Both the position numbers and the translations under genes were made by a program. A DNA stretch of 64,000 nt, taken from contig NZ_JASCIR010000003.1 in NCBI RefSeq assembly GCF_029968095.1, positions 1-64,000 of the forward strand, given 5' to 3'. The notes under the pieces are model-generated. The model was not told the DNA's origin, did not search any database, and was given only the letters and a program-made list of their open reading frames with translations. Below are positions 8,565 through 17,242 of this stretch, one piece after another. Position 1 is the first letter of the stretch; every line of letters starts with the position of its first letter. The DNA is from Streptomyces solicavernae. GTDB lineage: Bacteria; Actinomycetota; Actinomycetes; Streptomycetales; Streptomycetaceae.

Positions 8565-8873
8565 TCAGTCGCCATCCGCCGCAGCGCCGGACAGTCGAGC
8601 GCCCCTGCTGTCCGCGATGCGCTTCACGTCGCGCAGGGACTCGCTCATCCGTGCCAGGCCGTACCGGAGTTGATCTGGCGTTGCCCTCAGGTCTGCGAGT
8701 AAGTCGTCGATGTGGTCGAGGAGTTCACCGGCCATTCCGAGTTGGACTGACTCCACGTGGTCCGCGACTCGCGTGAGGTAGCCGTCCCCGTCGGTCAGCA
8801 GGAAGCACGGCTTCCCGTCAGAGCCAGTCCATGGCAGCAGCCGTGCGATGTGCACTCCGTGCGGTTTGGTCAT
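8565..8873 (-). CDS. Small XRE-associated protein, paralogue 1 (LLPW..GKPC family)
   Basis: This 102-residue cytosolic protein has no recognised enzyme motif. Its core reads ARLLPWTGSDGKPCFLL, then TRVADHVESVQLGMAGELL, then a C-terminal SLRDVKRIADSRGARL. Two paralogues in the window share the same order of motifs (10174-10479 and 47746-48093), and each sits next to an XRE regulator. It may be a partner or modulator of those regulators; no function is established. The ATG at 8873 has no Shine-Dalgarno, but TAGCGT lies 7 nt upstream, which suits a leaderless transcript. Confidence 0.75.
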   Translation of the reverse strand: MTKPHGVHIARLLPWTGSDGKPCFLLTDGDGYLTRVADHVESVQLGMAGELLDHIDDLLADLRATPDQLRYGLARMSESLRDVKRIADSRGARLSGAAADGD

Positions 8874-8959
8874 GCATGTGACGCTACGGAGCTCAACACC
8901 GGTCTCTCAATGGCACTTTGAGGTGCCATCAGGCAGAAGTGCCACCCGAAGCCTCCGGG

Positions 8960-10150
8960 TCACATTGGCGCCCCAATGGCGTCGGCGAGGCTTCGCATGT
9001 CCGGGGTCAGTGTCCGCCGCCGGGCAATGATCCGGCCGAAGATGTCGCGGGCGTAGCGCTGGTTCGGCAGCCACTGGGGCGCTGACGCCCGGATCTCCTG
9101 GAGGACGTCGACCGCTTTCGCGTAGTCCCGCGCCCGCGTGTGCGCCTCAGCGACGTCCAGCAGATGGCGGTTGCGGTTGTTGGACGTCGTGCGCATCCCG
9201 GACGTGGGGATGCGGGCGGAGAGCTTGAGCACCAGGTCCGGGCGGTCGACCACCATGGCGTTCTCGGCTCGCTTGAGCGCGACCGTGACGGGCCCGAACG
9301 CCTTGAGGAAGTCATCGCCGGGTGCGAACTCCCGCCCCATGGCGACGGCTGCCGAGTTCGCGTACCGCAGGGTGTCCTCCGCCTCCCCCTGCCGGTTGTC
9401 CCGCACCGCCGCGGCGGAGGCTCGCAGCAGCAGCCAGCCCCACGCGCTCAACTCGGCAGGCGTGGCACGGGAGATGCGCGGCTCCATCTCATCGGCCCAC
9501 TGAACGGCCAACTCGCGCGCCGCGTCCAACCGCCCCTGCCGCAGCAGCAACCAGCACCGCGTATTGACCGTTGCGGCACCCTGAAGGCGGTCGGAAACGT
9601 CTTCGAGTGACCGGTCGAGGGCGGTGTCCGCAGCTGCGAACTGCCGGGTCTGCGTCAGCAGCCACCCGGTGAGCTGCATCAGCCGTACGCGCACGTCCCG
9701 GCCGGCCGGGCCGCCCGTCTCTGCGATCAGGTCCGCGTCGCGGATCATGGCGGGCAGGATCAGGCTCAACTCCCGGAACCGGTCGCCGGAGAAGAGCGGA
9801 ACTGCCGCGTCGATCAAGTCATGCATCCCGGCAACGCTGGGTGCTTCACTCATGTCGGCACTGCCCACCGGGCCGACGAGCGCCTGCCGGACGGGAGCCC
9901 ACTGATCGTCACCATCAGGTTCCGCGTCTTGGTCGGACCCCGCTTGCGGGACGCCCACCAAACTCGTGGTCGGGACGCGCAGCGCCACGGCCAACCGCCG
10001 GGCCGTCTCGAGACGCGTATCCGCCCGCTCTCCCTGCTCCAACTTGCGGATCAAGGAGACGGACACCCCAGACACGGAGGCAAGTTCACGCTGCGTGAGC
10101 CCCCGCCGCTTGCGCACACCCTGGAGCCGCTTGCCCATGTCGGCGCTCAT
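8960..10150 (-). CDS. XRE-family regulator with helical repeat (TPR-like) domain
   Basis: This is a 396-residue protein. Residues 5-60 form a Cro/C1 helix-turn-helix (LTQRELASVSGVSVSLIRKLEQG). From about residue 110 on, the chain is all-helical, with repeated A/L/R patterns typical of TPR-like sensor domains of Streptomyces regulators. It ends with a family tail (RRRTLTPDMRSLADAIGAPM). The ATG at 10150 has TAAGCT 6 nt upstream and no Shine-Dalgarno, so the message is probably leaderless. It is flanked on both sides by LLPW..GKPC paralogues on the same strand and may form a unit with them. The ligand is unknown. Confidence 0.88.
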   Translation of the reverse strand: MSADMGKRLQGVRKRRGLTQRELASVSGVSVSLIRKLEQGERADTRLETARRLAVALRVPTTSLVGVPQAGSDQDAEPDGDDQWAPVRQALVGPVGSADMSEAPSVAGMHDLIDAAVPLFSGDRFRELSLILPAMIRDADLIAETGGPAGRDVRVRLMQLTGWLLTQTRQFAAADTALDRSLEDVSDRLQGAATVNTRCWLLLRQGRLDAARELAVQWADEMEPRISRATPAELSAWGWLLLRASAAAVRDNRQGEAEDTLRYANSAAVAMGREFAPGDDFLKAFGPVTVALKRAENAMVVDRPDLVLKLSARIPTSGMRTTSNNRNRHLLDVAEAHTRARDYAKAVDVLQEIRASAPQWLPNQRYARDIFGRIIARRRTLTPDMRSLADAIGAPM

Positions 10151-10173
10151 GGTGCGAGCTTAGGGCTACGGGG

Positions 10174-10479
10174 TCAGGGCTGCGTCCCACGACTCTCGGC
10201 CACGCGTAAGGCATCGGTGAGCGCGTCGGTCAACGTCCGACCGAGGAAGCGGAGTTCACCGATGGACGCCCGTGGGTTGTCCAGCAGTTCTCGCGCATGC
10301 CCCAACAACTCATGTCCCATCGCGAGTTGGACACACTCGACTTCGTCGGCGATACGGGACACGGGACCGGAACGGTCAACGTCACCGATGACGTAGCAGG
10401 GTTTGCCGTCGTCACTACTCCAAGGCAGAAGACGCGGGGAGGGGCGGCGCCTCTGGGAAGGATCAGGGACTTGAGTCAT
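10174..10479 (-). CDS. Small XRE-associated protein, paralogue 2 (LLPW..GKPC family)
   Basis: This 101-residue protein has SPRLLPWSSDDGKPCYVIGD, then SRIADEVECVQLAMGHELL and a C-terminal LTDALRVAESRG, matching paralogues at 8565-8873 and 47746-48093. It lies 23 bp upstream of the XRE regulator gene and on the same strand, which suggests co-transcription. A divergent XRE gene starts at 10625, so the 145-bp gap between them holds two promoters. No catalytic motif is seen. The conserved GKPC cysteine could bind metal or act in redox, but that is speculation. Confidence 0.75.
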   Translation of the reverse strand: MTQVPDPSQRRRPSPRLLPWSSDDGKPCYVIGDVDRSGPVSRIADEVECVQLAMGHELLGHARELLDNPRASIGELRFLGRTLTDALTDALRVAESRGTQP

Positions 10480-10624
10480 CGAAACCAGCTTCCATCGAAG
10501 TCGTGTCCCACCATCGTCGACAGTTGGGGACGCCCTTGCGACGGCAGTAGTGACGTCATCGGGGCGTCACCCGAAGGCGTCAAACCGGTGTCATTGGCGA
10601 CCGGCGACCGCTACCGTCGACGGC

Positions 10625-11398
10625 ATGACGACTGAGCTGCACGCGTCCAACGACGTGCTCCGGGCCATACGGATCAGTCTGCGCATGAGCCAGGACGACT
10701 TGGCGAAGGCGTTGCGCCGCGCCGGCGACGAGTTGGGCGAGCCCAACGACGCGAGCAAGCGACTCGTGCAGCGCTGGGAGTCAGGAGTCAGCCGTGCTCC
10801 ACGCCCGGTGTATGCGCGGGCACTTGAGCGCGTCACCGGCCGCCCGGTGGAGTCCCTCGGCTTCACCTTCCCAGTGCCGGTGGCGCGCGTGCACTCCGAC
10901 GGAAAGGGAGGCCATGACATGGACGCCGCCACGGAAGGTGCCGCCGCGAAGACCGAGGCCCCTCAACGGATGACAGACACAGCGAACTATTCCGGAATCT
11001 GGCTGTCGCGCTACGAGTACTACAGCTCGGGCCGAGGCGAGACGTTCGAGGCCAAGCACTACGTCGTGGTACTCCAGCACGGCACCAAGCTGACCGGCCA
11101 AAGCCTCCCCGGGGCGTCGAGCAACCCCGACAGCCCTCTGACTCTCGACCTCACCCTGGACCGCAACGTGGTCACGGGCACCTGGACCGAGCAGACAGCC
11201 CGCGCCGGCTACTACCAGGGTGCGCGGTACCACGGAGCGGTTCAGATGCTGATCGAGCCGACGGGCCGCCGCATGACAGGGAAGTGGATCGGGTTCGGCA
11301 AGGACTTCGACGTGAACTCTGGGCCTTGGGAGTTGCTGCTGGTGGACGCGTCCATCAGCAAGGCCGCTCTGGAGAGGTACGGCTGCACCCCAGCCTGA
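10625..11398 (+). CDS. XRE-family protein with C-terminal beta-rich sensor-like domain
   Basis: This is a 257-residue protein. The N-terminal 70 residues hold a helix-turn-helix (RISLRMSQDDLAKALRRAG .. VQRWESG), followed by a linker of about 30 residues. A beta-rich domain follows: NYSGIWLSRYEYYSSGRGE, then FEAKHYVVVLQHGTKLTG, GTWTEQT and MTGKWIGFGKDFDVNSGPW. Repeated G-x-W strands suggest a small barrel that might bind a ligand. The ATG at 10625 was chosen because the upstream residues of the longer frame do not look like protein. Related XRE proteins occur in many Streptomyces; no function is known to me. Confidence 0.8.
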   Translation: MTTELHASNDVLRAIRISLRMSQDDLAKALRRAGDELGEPNDASKRLVQRWESGVSRAPRPVYARALERVTGRPVESLGFTFPVPVARVHSDGKGGHDMDAATEGAAAKTEAPQRMTDTANYSGIWLSRYEYYSSGRGETFEAKHYVVVLQHGTKLTGQSLPGASSNPDSPLTLDLTLDRNVVTGTWTEQTARAGYYQGARYHGAVQMLIEPTGRRMTGKWIGFGKDFDVNSGPWELLLVDASISKAALERYGCTPA

Positions 11399-11696
11399 AG
11401 GCGACGCGTCATACGCATGACGCCACAGCCATCCGATGTGATCACCGACGTCAGGCGCCCCTCCGCGCCCCCAGCTGGCCGATGATTTCCCTGTTTGGAC
11501 AGTCGCCCCAATGGGGTCGAGCGAAATCTGGACGCCTGCAGGCAACGACCAGCACGTCGGCTAAGAGTTCACCTAAGGTGGGCAGGGTTGCACAGGCAGG
11601 CCCGCAGACGCTTCGTCTCAACTAGACCGGCTCTACGGCATCGACTGCCCTCCCAGAGGGGCCGAAGCATCCGCGCCTCATCAGGCCACAGAAGAC
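11399..11696. other. Gene-free stretch, nothing recognised
   Basis: About 300 bp of mixed composition lies between the convergent XRE-sensor gene and the immunity gene. No convincing coding frame, tRNA remnant or hairpin was seen. It could be decayed coding sequence. Confidence 0.5.
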
Positions 11697-11927
11697 TCAA
11701 CTTCCGCCTGAACGCGCCCCATACTCCAGCCGCTCCAAATTGGACCAAAGAGGCTCGAGGCCGAACTCCTGCAATACCTCTTCCAGGATGACGAATGGGG
11801 GCGCATTCGAGGGTTCCCCACCGATCCAGACAGTGTCACACTCTTCACACACCCGCAGGTCTACAGATTTTCCAGGGATTCGGCACTTAACTACCCACCC
11901 CTGCTCGCACCTCGGACACCATTTCAT
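11697..11927 (-). CDS. Probable RHS-toxin immunity protein with zinc-ribbon
   Basis: This 76-residue protein starts MKWCPRCEQGW and has a second CxxC pair in RVCEECDTVWIGG, forming a four-cysteine zinc ribbon. An acidic helical C-terminus (FVILEEVLQEFGLEPLW) follows. The gene starts 13 bp after the RHS toxin stop on the same strand, the standard place for an immunity gene of a polymorphic toxin, and AGAGG lies about 8 bp before its ATG. Its base composition is clearly lower in GC than the upstream RHS core, as is the toxin tip. The immunity role is inferred from position; small zinc-ribbon proteins after such toxins are common in Streptomyces. Confidence 0.7.
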   Translation of the reverse strand: MKWCPRCEQGWVVKCRIPGKSVDLRVCEECDTVWIGGEPSNAPPFVILEEVLQEFGLEPLWSNLERLEYGARSGGS

Positions 11928-11939
11928 TCCGAATCCTCT

Positions 11940-14900
11940 CTAATGCTGTGGAAACGCCGTAATTACCTTTGCCGTTCCAGGCACTACCACAATCCGCAGG
12001 CTCTTTTCCCCATTCGTTCCTACCTCCCTACCCATGGGAACTATATACCTCGCAGGGTCACTGGGATCGGGAGCACCTCGATTCCTCCACCCCTCGTCAA
12101 CAAGCGCAAGGATGTCCCCTTGATTAGGGTTCTTAAAAACGCCGTGCGTAATCTTCGACGGATCAGGACGCGCATGCTCCATCACGTGCGCGATCCGGTG
12201 ACCTTGAGCAGACCCTGGCCCGTATATTAGGCCTGCCGGAGATTGGAATCGATCATTACCAAGGTCCGTGAATCCGTTTGGTTTACATACGGCCAGGCCC
12301 AGCGGGTCCACCCAGGCATGGGGATTGTTGACATAAGCACGCGGATTGAGGGCAGGCTCAAGACCCAATGGATCCGTCGCGAGATATCGACCAACTTCTG
12401 GATCATAATATCGAAAGTGGTTGTAACTCAACTCGGATTCGCGGTCAAAGTATTGACCAGGAAAACGAATTGGCGTATATGCGGCCGCATTTCGAGCCCA
12501 TGCCGTGGCGCCCCAGAGAGCGATTCTCGCGCGCCAGGTAACGTCCCCATGCTCGTCGAGCAGCTCGGTCGGTGTACCAACCAGGTCAGTGACGATCGCG
12601 TAGAAGCGCTCGTCGAGCTCCTCGTCTGGGAGACGCTTGCGTTCCGTCTGGGCCAGCGGGCGGATGCCCTCGTGGTCCCAGGTGAGTGTGACCGCCTCAG
12701 GGGCACCCGGCACATGGCCGGTCTGCTCGCAAAGCGTCGTCCCGTCCCAAGCGAAGTCGACCTGCTCTGCGATCAACTCCCCGCCCGCCGCCGCGAGGCG
12801 CTGCTTGGATATTCGGCGGCCCAGCGCGTCGTACGCGTAGCGCCACCTCGTGCCGTCCGGTGTGACCACCGACGTAAGCCGATCCTCCGCGTCCCACGTG
12901 TACCTCCACGTGTCCGGCTTACGCGACAACCGGGTCTTCTGGCGGAGCACCGTGCGGCCGCCTGCGTCGTGTTCGTAGCGCACAGCGCCCGCCGTGCGGA
13001 TGCGCGTGCCCTCGTACGTGCGGGACCCCACCGCCTCCTGGCCCGGCATCGCCTGCGGCCAGGACGCCTCCGTCTGGTTTCCCGCCTCGTCGTACGCGTA
13101 CCTCTCCGTCCAGCCCGCCGCGTGCACCGCTGTGACCCGGCCCGCCGCGTCCAGGTCGAAGCTGCGGGAGCCGTTCAGTTGGTCGTCGATGCCGATGAGG
13201 TTGCCGTCTGCGCGGTACTTGTAGCTCCGGGACTGCACCGTGTGGTCGGTCGGGCCGACCAATGCTTGCTTCGTGAGGCGGCCCACCGCGTCGAATGTGT
13301 TCGTCAGCGACAGCGAGTCGCCGATCAGACGACTGAGCTCTCGGCCCGCCGCATCGTGCTCGAACGTCATCGTCCGGCCGGACGTCACCAGCTCCGTGCG
13401 GTTGCCCGCCGCGTCGTAGCGCCACGAACTCTCCGCCCCGGAGGGAGTTCTCCTCCCCACCCGCCGCCCGAGTCCGTCGTACGTGAACGTCATCGTCCGG
13501 CCGTTGACCGTCTCCGACACCAACCGGCCCGCCGCGTCCCGTGTCAGCTCCAGGACAGCGTCCGGGTTCACCGCCCGGGCCAGGCCGCCCGTCGCGTCGT
13601 ACTCGAACGTCGTGAGCGCGCCCGCCGCGTCCTTGCGGACCGTGCGACCGAGGACGTCCCGCTCGAAGCGGATCACGTCGCCCATCGGCGTTGTACGGGA
13701 GAGGAGTTGGCCCGCCGCGTCGTGTGCGTACGTCAGAACCCGGTCGTCGAAGTCCGTCTCCGCCACCAGGCGACCGGATGCGTCGTAGTCGTAACTCCAC
13801 GTCAAGCCCTGCGGGTTGAGCACCTTGCGGAGTTGCAGCTGCGTGTCGTGCTCGAACTCGTAGCGGACGCCGTCCGGGCCCGTGCGGGCCGACAGCAGGT
13901 CGAAGTGCGTGTACTCGAAGGTCGAGGCCTGGCCCATCGCGTCCGTGTGCGACGTGCAGTTGCCCTCGCCGTCGTACGTCCACGACTCCGACGAGCCGTC
14001 CGCAGCCGTGCGGCGGGCGAGCTTGCCCTCTACCGTCCACTCCAGCCGCGTCACCGCGCCCAACGGGTCCGTCACCGCCAACGGGCGGCCGAACGCGTCA
14101 CGTTCGTAGCGGGTCAGCGCGCCGAGCGGGTCCGTGATTTCCAGGGGGAGGCCTGCCGCGTCGCAGCGGACCGTCGTCGTCGCGCCGAGCGCGTCCGTGA
14201 TCGACGCCAGGTTGCCGAGCGCGTCGTACCCAAAGCGGGTCGTCGCCCCGGACCCGTCCGTCACCGAAGCGCGGTTACCGAACTCGTCGAACCGCTGGTA
14301 CGTGCATGTGCCGTCCGAGTGCGCCAACACGACCGGCAGGCTCAACTCGTCATAAGCAAGGCTGGTGTACGCGCCGTCCGGGCGGACCAGCATGGTCAGG
14401 CGGCCGAGTTCGTCGTATGCGTAGCTCGTCGTGCGGCCGAGCGGGTCTGTGACAGTTAGCGGCCGGTCGTAGCTGTCGTGCGTCGTCTGAGTGGTGGCTC
14501 CGGACGGATCCGTCTCGGCCACCACCTGCAACCGACCGTTGACGAGGTAACTCTTCGTATGCCCCAAGGAGTTGGTGAACGTCGTCACCTTGTGGCCCGT
14601 GGCCGCGTCGATGTCGTCGTACGTGTAGGTCGCGCGCAGGTGGCCCGCCTGGCCCGTCTGGTACGTGCACCGGTCCCGGTCGTCGTAGACGTAGCTGTAC
14701 GAGGAGTTGTTCGTGTCCGTCCACGATGTGATGCGGCCAAGCTCGTCGTTGCGGAATGCCGTCGGGCGGCCGGAGGAGTTGGTCACCGACGACAGGTGAC
14801 CGCGCTCGTCGAAGCCGTAGCGGACGATCTCCTGGTCCGCGCCGTCCGCACCCGCGCCCGCGAGGTGCAGGGCCGTGATGCGCTTGCCCTCCGTCGTGAT

Positions 14901-16610
14901 CTTCAGGTGGTAGCCCGCCGAGTGCACGATGCCGGTAGGAGCACCGTCGGCGTCGTACTCGAACGTGAGGTACTGGCCCGAGCGGTCGGTGATCTGCATC
15001 AGCAGGGCGATGCCGTTGCCGTCGCCGTCCGGTGCCGCGAAGTGCCAGCACCGGCCCTGGACCGGGTCCGTGATCGTGTAGTCGCCGTACGCGTCGAGCA
15101 TCAGGGCGTGCTCGTCACCGCCGTTGGGGAGGACGGACACGCCGGGCGCCGGGTGCGGGTACGTCAGGACCGCGCCGTCCTGACGTACGAAGACGATGCC
15201 TGTCGCGTCCACCTCCAAGTGCTGGTCGGCCGTCGACGACCACGCCGGACCGAACCAATACCCGGCCCGGTACGAAGACTTGAAGTGGCGGGAGAACGTC
15301 AGCGGGAGTGCGCCTGGAAGCGCCACGTCCGTCTGCGGCAGGAGCATGCGGCCGGTCGCGATGTCGATCGGGTCGCCCTCGCAGACGCCCTTCTCGGGGT
15401 TCTTGCAGGCATCGGGCTTCTCGCCCTCCTCCTTGCCCTTGCCGGGTGGCCGGTCCGGGTGCGGCTTTCCATCCGGTACCTTCCCGACTCCCCCCAGGCC
15501 CTTCCGGCCGAGCAGGTTGCCGATGAAGTTTGCGGCGGCATGGTGTGGGTCGCTGGTCCAGCCAGAGCCGATGACCTGCTTCGGGATGCGCTCCGGATGA
15601 GCCACTGTGCTCAGCAGACCGGTCGCCAACCCGTTGGCGTTCTTCGCCCACTCCGCGGGGTGGGTCAGGTTGTACGGGTCGAAGGGGTTCGCGGTCCGGG
15701 CCAGCGCCACCGTGCCCCCCACGGCCTCGGCGGCACCTCCCAGGAAGTGGGCCAGCCCCATGCCGTTCGCCTGGCCGTAGTCCATGAGCTCAGCGCCCGC
15801 CCGGTCCAGGAGATCCGGCTTCTCGGGGGCCGTCTCCAGCGCCTGCTTCACCCGGCCCCGCGCCTCGCGCGCCGCCTCCGTGCGCTGGCGGCGGGCCTCC
15901 TCCAGGATCTCCCGTGCCTCCTGGCGACCGGCCACACCCGGATCGCGGAAAGGCTCCGGCTTGGTGGGCTTGGGGCCGGGGTCGGTCTTCCCCGAATCCA
16001 CGTACTCGTTGTAGGCGTCGATCGACGAGTTGTACGCATTGACCGACAACTCATGGTCCTTGGCGGCCTTTTCGCTCGCCGTCTGCGCACTCTTGTACAG
16101 CTCGATCGCCGCGGTCGCCTGCGACTGGGCCCACGCGACCGTCTGCGCGTACGACTCCAACGCACGGGAGGCGTCCTCGCAGGCGTCGGCGGCGGTCAGC
16201 CACTTCTTCGGCTGCATGCTGAACTTCTCGCGGAACCTGTCCGCCGCATCGCCCTTCCAGAACCCCGAGTCCAGATTGCCCAGGCCCTGTCCGACCGTCT
16301 CGAAGGCATGGCCGAAGTCCTTGAGGTGCTTGGCCCGCTCCTCGATGGCCGGTGCGCTGCCGTGGATCAGCTCCTTGGGGTCGTCGGTCTCGCCCAGCTG
16401 CCGCTCGGGCACGTCCGAGCCCAGCCGGTTGCCGATGCCCTCGCCGATGTCACGGACACCATCCGCGGCCGAGTCCAAACCCACGTACTGCAGGGCGTCC
16501 CCGGACGTGTCCGTGACCCAGCCCACCGCGTCGCCGGTCTTCTCCTTGACCGTGTCGACAGCCCCCGAGGCCGCGTCCCCGATGCTGTTGAGCGCGTCTC
16601 CGATCCCCAT
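11940..16610 (-). CDS. RHS/YD-repeat polymorphic toxin with T7SS-like N-terminus
   Basis: This is a 1,556-residue protein. Residues 1-230 are helical, with a W-x-G turn (FWKGDAADRF), as in proteins exported by ESX/type VII systems. From about residue 415 there is a DUF6531 segment (PIDIATGRMLLP .. LTFSRHFKSS). Many YD repeats follow (YDALGNLASITDALG, YDAAGNRTEL and others) that should form the RHS shell, ending at the core motif RYLATDPLGLEPALNPRAYV. The last 117 residues (DNA 11940-12293) are a separate tip with GHRIAHVMEHARPDPSK, THGVF and VITAFP. The spaced His residues and TAFP ending suggest a BECR/EndoU-like RNase; this is a moderate inference. The start ATG overlaps the upstream stop (TGATG). 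Confidence 0.88.
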   Translation of the reverse strand: MGIGDALNSIGDAASGAVDTVKEKTGDAVGWVTDTSGDALQYVGLDSAADGVRDIGEGIGNRLGSDVPERQLGETDDPKELIHGSAPAIEERAKHLKDFGHAFETVGQGLGNLDSGFWKGDAADRFREKFSMQPKKWLTAADACEDASRALESYAQTVAWAQSQATAAIELYKSAQTASEKAAKDHELSVNAYNSSIDAYNEYVDSGKTDPGPKPTKPEPFRDPGVAGRQEAREILEEARRQRTEAAREARGRVKQALETAPEKPDLLDRAGAELMDYGQANGMGLAHFLGGAAEAVGGTVALARTANPFDPYNLTHPAEWAKNANGLATGLLSTVAHPERIPKQVIGSGWTSDPHHAAANFIGNLLGRKGLGGVGKVPDGKPHPDRPPGKGKEEGEKPDACKNPEKGVCEGDPIDIATGRMLLPQTDVALPGALPLTFSRHFKSSYRAGYWFGPAWSSTADQHLEVDATGIVFVRQDGAVLTYPHPAPGVSVLPNGGDEHALMLDAYGDYTITDPVQGRCWHFAAPDGDGNGIALLMQITDRSGQYLTFEYDADGAPTGIVHSAGYHLKITTEGKRITALHLAGAGADGADQEIVRYGFDERGHLSSVTNSSGRPTAFRNDELGRITSWTDTNNSSYSYVYDDRDRCTYQTGQAGHLRATYTYDDIDAATGHKVTTFTNSLGHTKSYLVNGRLQVVAETDPSGATTQTTHDSYDRPLTVTDPLGRTTSYAYDELGRLTMLVRPDGAYTSLAYDELSLPVVLAHSDGTCTYQRFDEFGNRASVTDGSGATTRFGYDALGNLASITDALGATTTVRCDAAGLPLEITDPLGALTRYERDAFGRPLAVTDPLGAVTRLEWTVEGKLARRTAADGSSESWTYDGEGNCTSHTDAMGQASTFEYTHFDLLSARTGPDGVRYEFEHDTQLQLRKVLNPQGLTWSYDYDASGRLVAETDFDDRVLTYAHDAAGQLLSRTTPMGDVIRFERDVLGRTVRKDAAGALTTFEYDATGGLARAVNPDAVLELTRDAAGRLVSETVNGRTMTFTYDGLGRRVGRRTPSGAESSWRYDAAGNRTELVTSGRTMTFEHDAAGRELSRLIGDSLSLTNTFDAVGRLTKQALVGPTDHTVQSRSYKYRADGNLIGIDDQLNGSRSFDLDAAGRVTAVHAAGWTERYAYDEAGNQTEASWPQAMPGQEAVGSRTYEGTRIRTAGAVRYEHDAGGRTVLRQKTRLSRKPDTWRYTWDAEDRLTSVVTPDGTRWRYAYDALGRRISKQRLAAAGGELIAEQVDFAWDGTTLCEQTGHVPGAPEAVTLTWDHEGIRPLAQTERKRLPDEELDERFYAIVTDLVGTPTELLDEHGDVTWRARIALWGATAWARNAAAYTPIRFPGQYFDRESELSYNHFRYYDPEVGRYLATDPLGLEPALNPRAYVNNPHAWVDPLGLAVCKPNGFTDLGNDRFQSPAGLIYGPGSAQGHRIAHVMEHARPDPSKITHGVFKNPNQGDILALVDEGWRNRGAPDPSDPARYIVPMGREVGTNGEKSLRIVVVPGTAKVITAFPQH

Positions 16611-17242
16611 CAGCCCTTGCCCCCCTCGGCGTCAGGCGAGCCGTCCCCCGGCTTCTGCGCCGGCGTGAACGTCTCTTCCTCCGGGCCGTCCGGCTCCCAG
16701 TTGCTGCTGTCCCGCCACGGCGTCAACGTCGAGCTGTCCAGGTCCTCGCCGGCCTGGTCCCACTGGTCGCCGATCTCGTCCTTGGCGTCGCGGAAGGAGT
16801 CCATGCTGTAGTCCGCGTCCCGGACGTGGCCGACGATGTTGCTGCTCTCCAACGCCTCCGACACGGACTGCCGCTTGATGTCCTCCTCCGTCGCGTACGG
16901 ATTGCCCCCGACCTGGTTCAGCACGGTCTTGAACACGTTCTTCCCGTACTCCTCCTCCTCGTGGTACATCCCGGCCGACAGGTCCAACATCAGCGCGAAC
17001 TTGTTGGCGTCCTGCATCAGCGTGCGCACGCCCCAGCCCCACCGGTCGCAGAAGCCCGCGAACGTCTCCTGGAGCCCCGCATCCCCCACCTCGAGCCCGG
17101 CCAGCTCCAACTCGTCGAAGCCGCGCCCCAGATTCGCGTCGATGTCGAAGCCGAGCTCCTTCAGCTCGTCCATCGCCAGCTTGATGCCCTTGGTGAGCTG
17201 GGCCATCGCCTCCGGGTCCGCCCGGAATCCGTTGCCGCTCAC
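16610..17242 (-). CDS. ESX/WXG100-type helical secretion partner
   Basis: This 210-residue, acidic, mainly helical protein starts GNGFRADPEAMAQLTKGIKLAMDEL, the N-terminal helix pattern of actinobacterial WXG-like proteins. It carries a W-x-W turn in FCDRWGWGVRTL and ends in a disordered acidic tail (PDGPEEETFTPAQKPGDG). It starts by ATGA overlap with the SseB-like gene and its stop overlaps the start of the RHS toxin. It is probably a chaperone or partner that carries the toxin to the type VII machinery. No ESX ATPase or EccD gene is in the window, so the secretion apparatus must be elsewhere. Confidence 0.75.
   Translation of the reverse strand: MSGNGFRADPEAMAQLTKGIKLAMDELKELGFDIDANLGRGFDELELAGLEVGDAGLQETFAGFCDRWGWGVRTLMQDANKFALMLDLSAGMYHEEEEYGKNVFKTVLNQVGGNPYATEEDIKRQSVSEALESSNIVGHVRDADYSMDSFRDAKDEIGDQWDQAGEDLDSSTLTPWRDSSNWEPDGPEEETFTPAQKPGDGSPDAEGGKG

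Noticed and set aside
11560-11700. Possible transposase or integrase remnant (DRLYGIDCPP in one frame)
   Set aside because: Too short, no flanking inverted repeats and no clear family match.
12243-16811. Long plus-strand frames opposite the RHS gene
   Set aside because: They mirror the YD repeats and are rich in Arg/Val/Ala; no start signals or domains.
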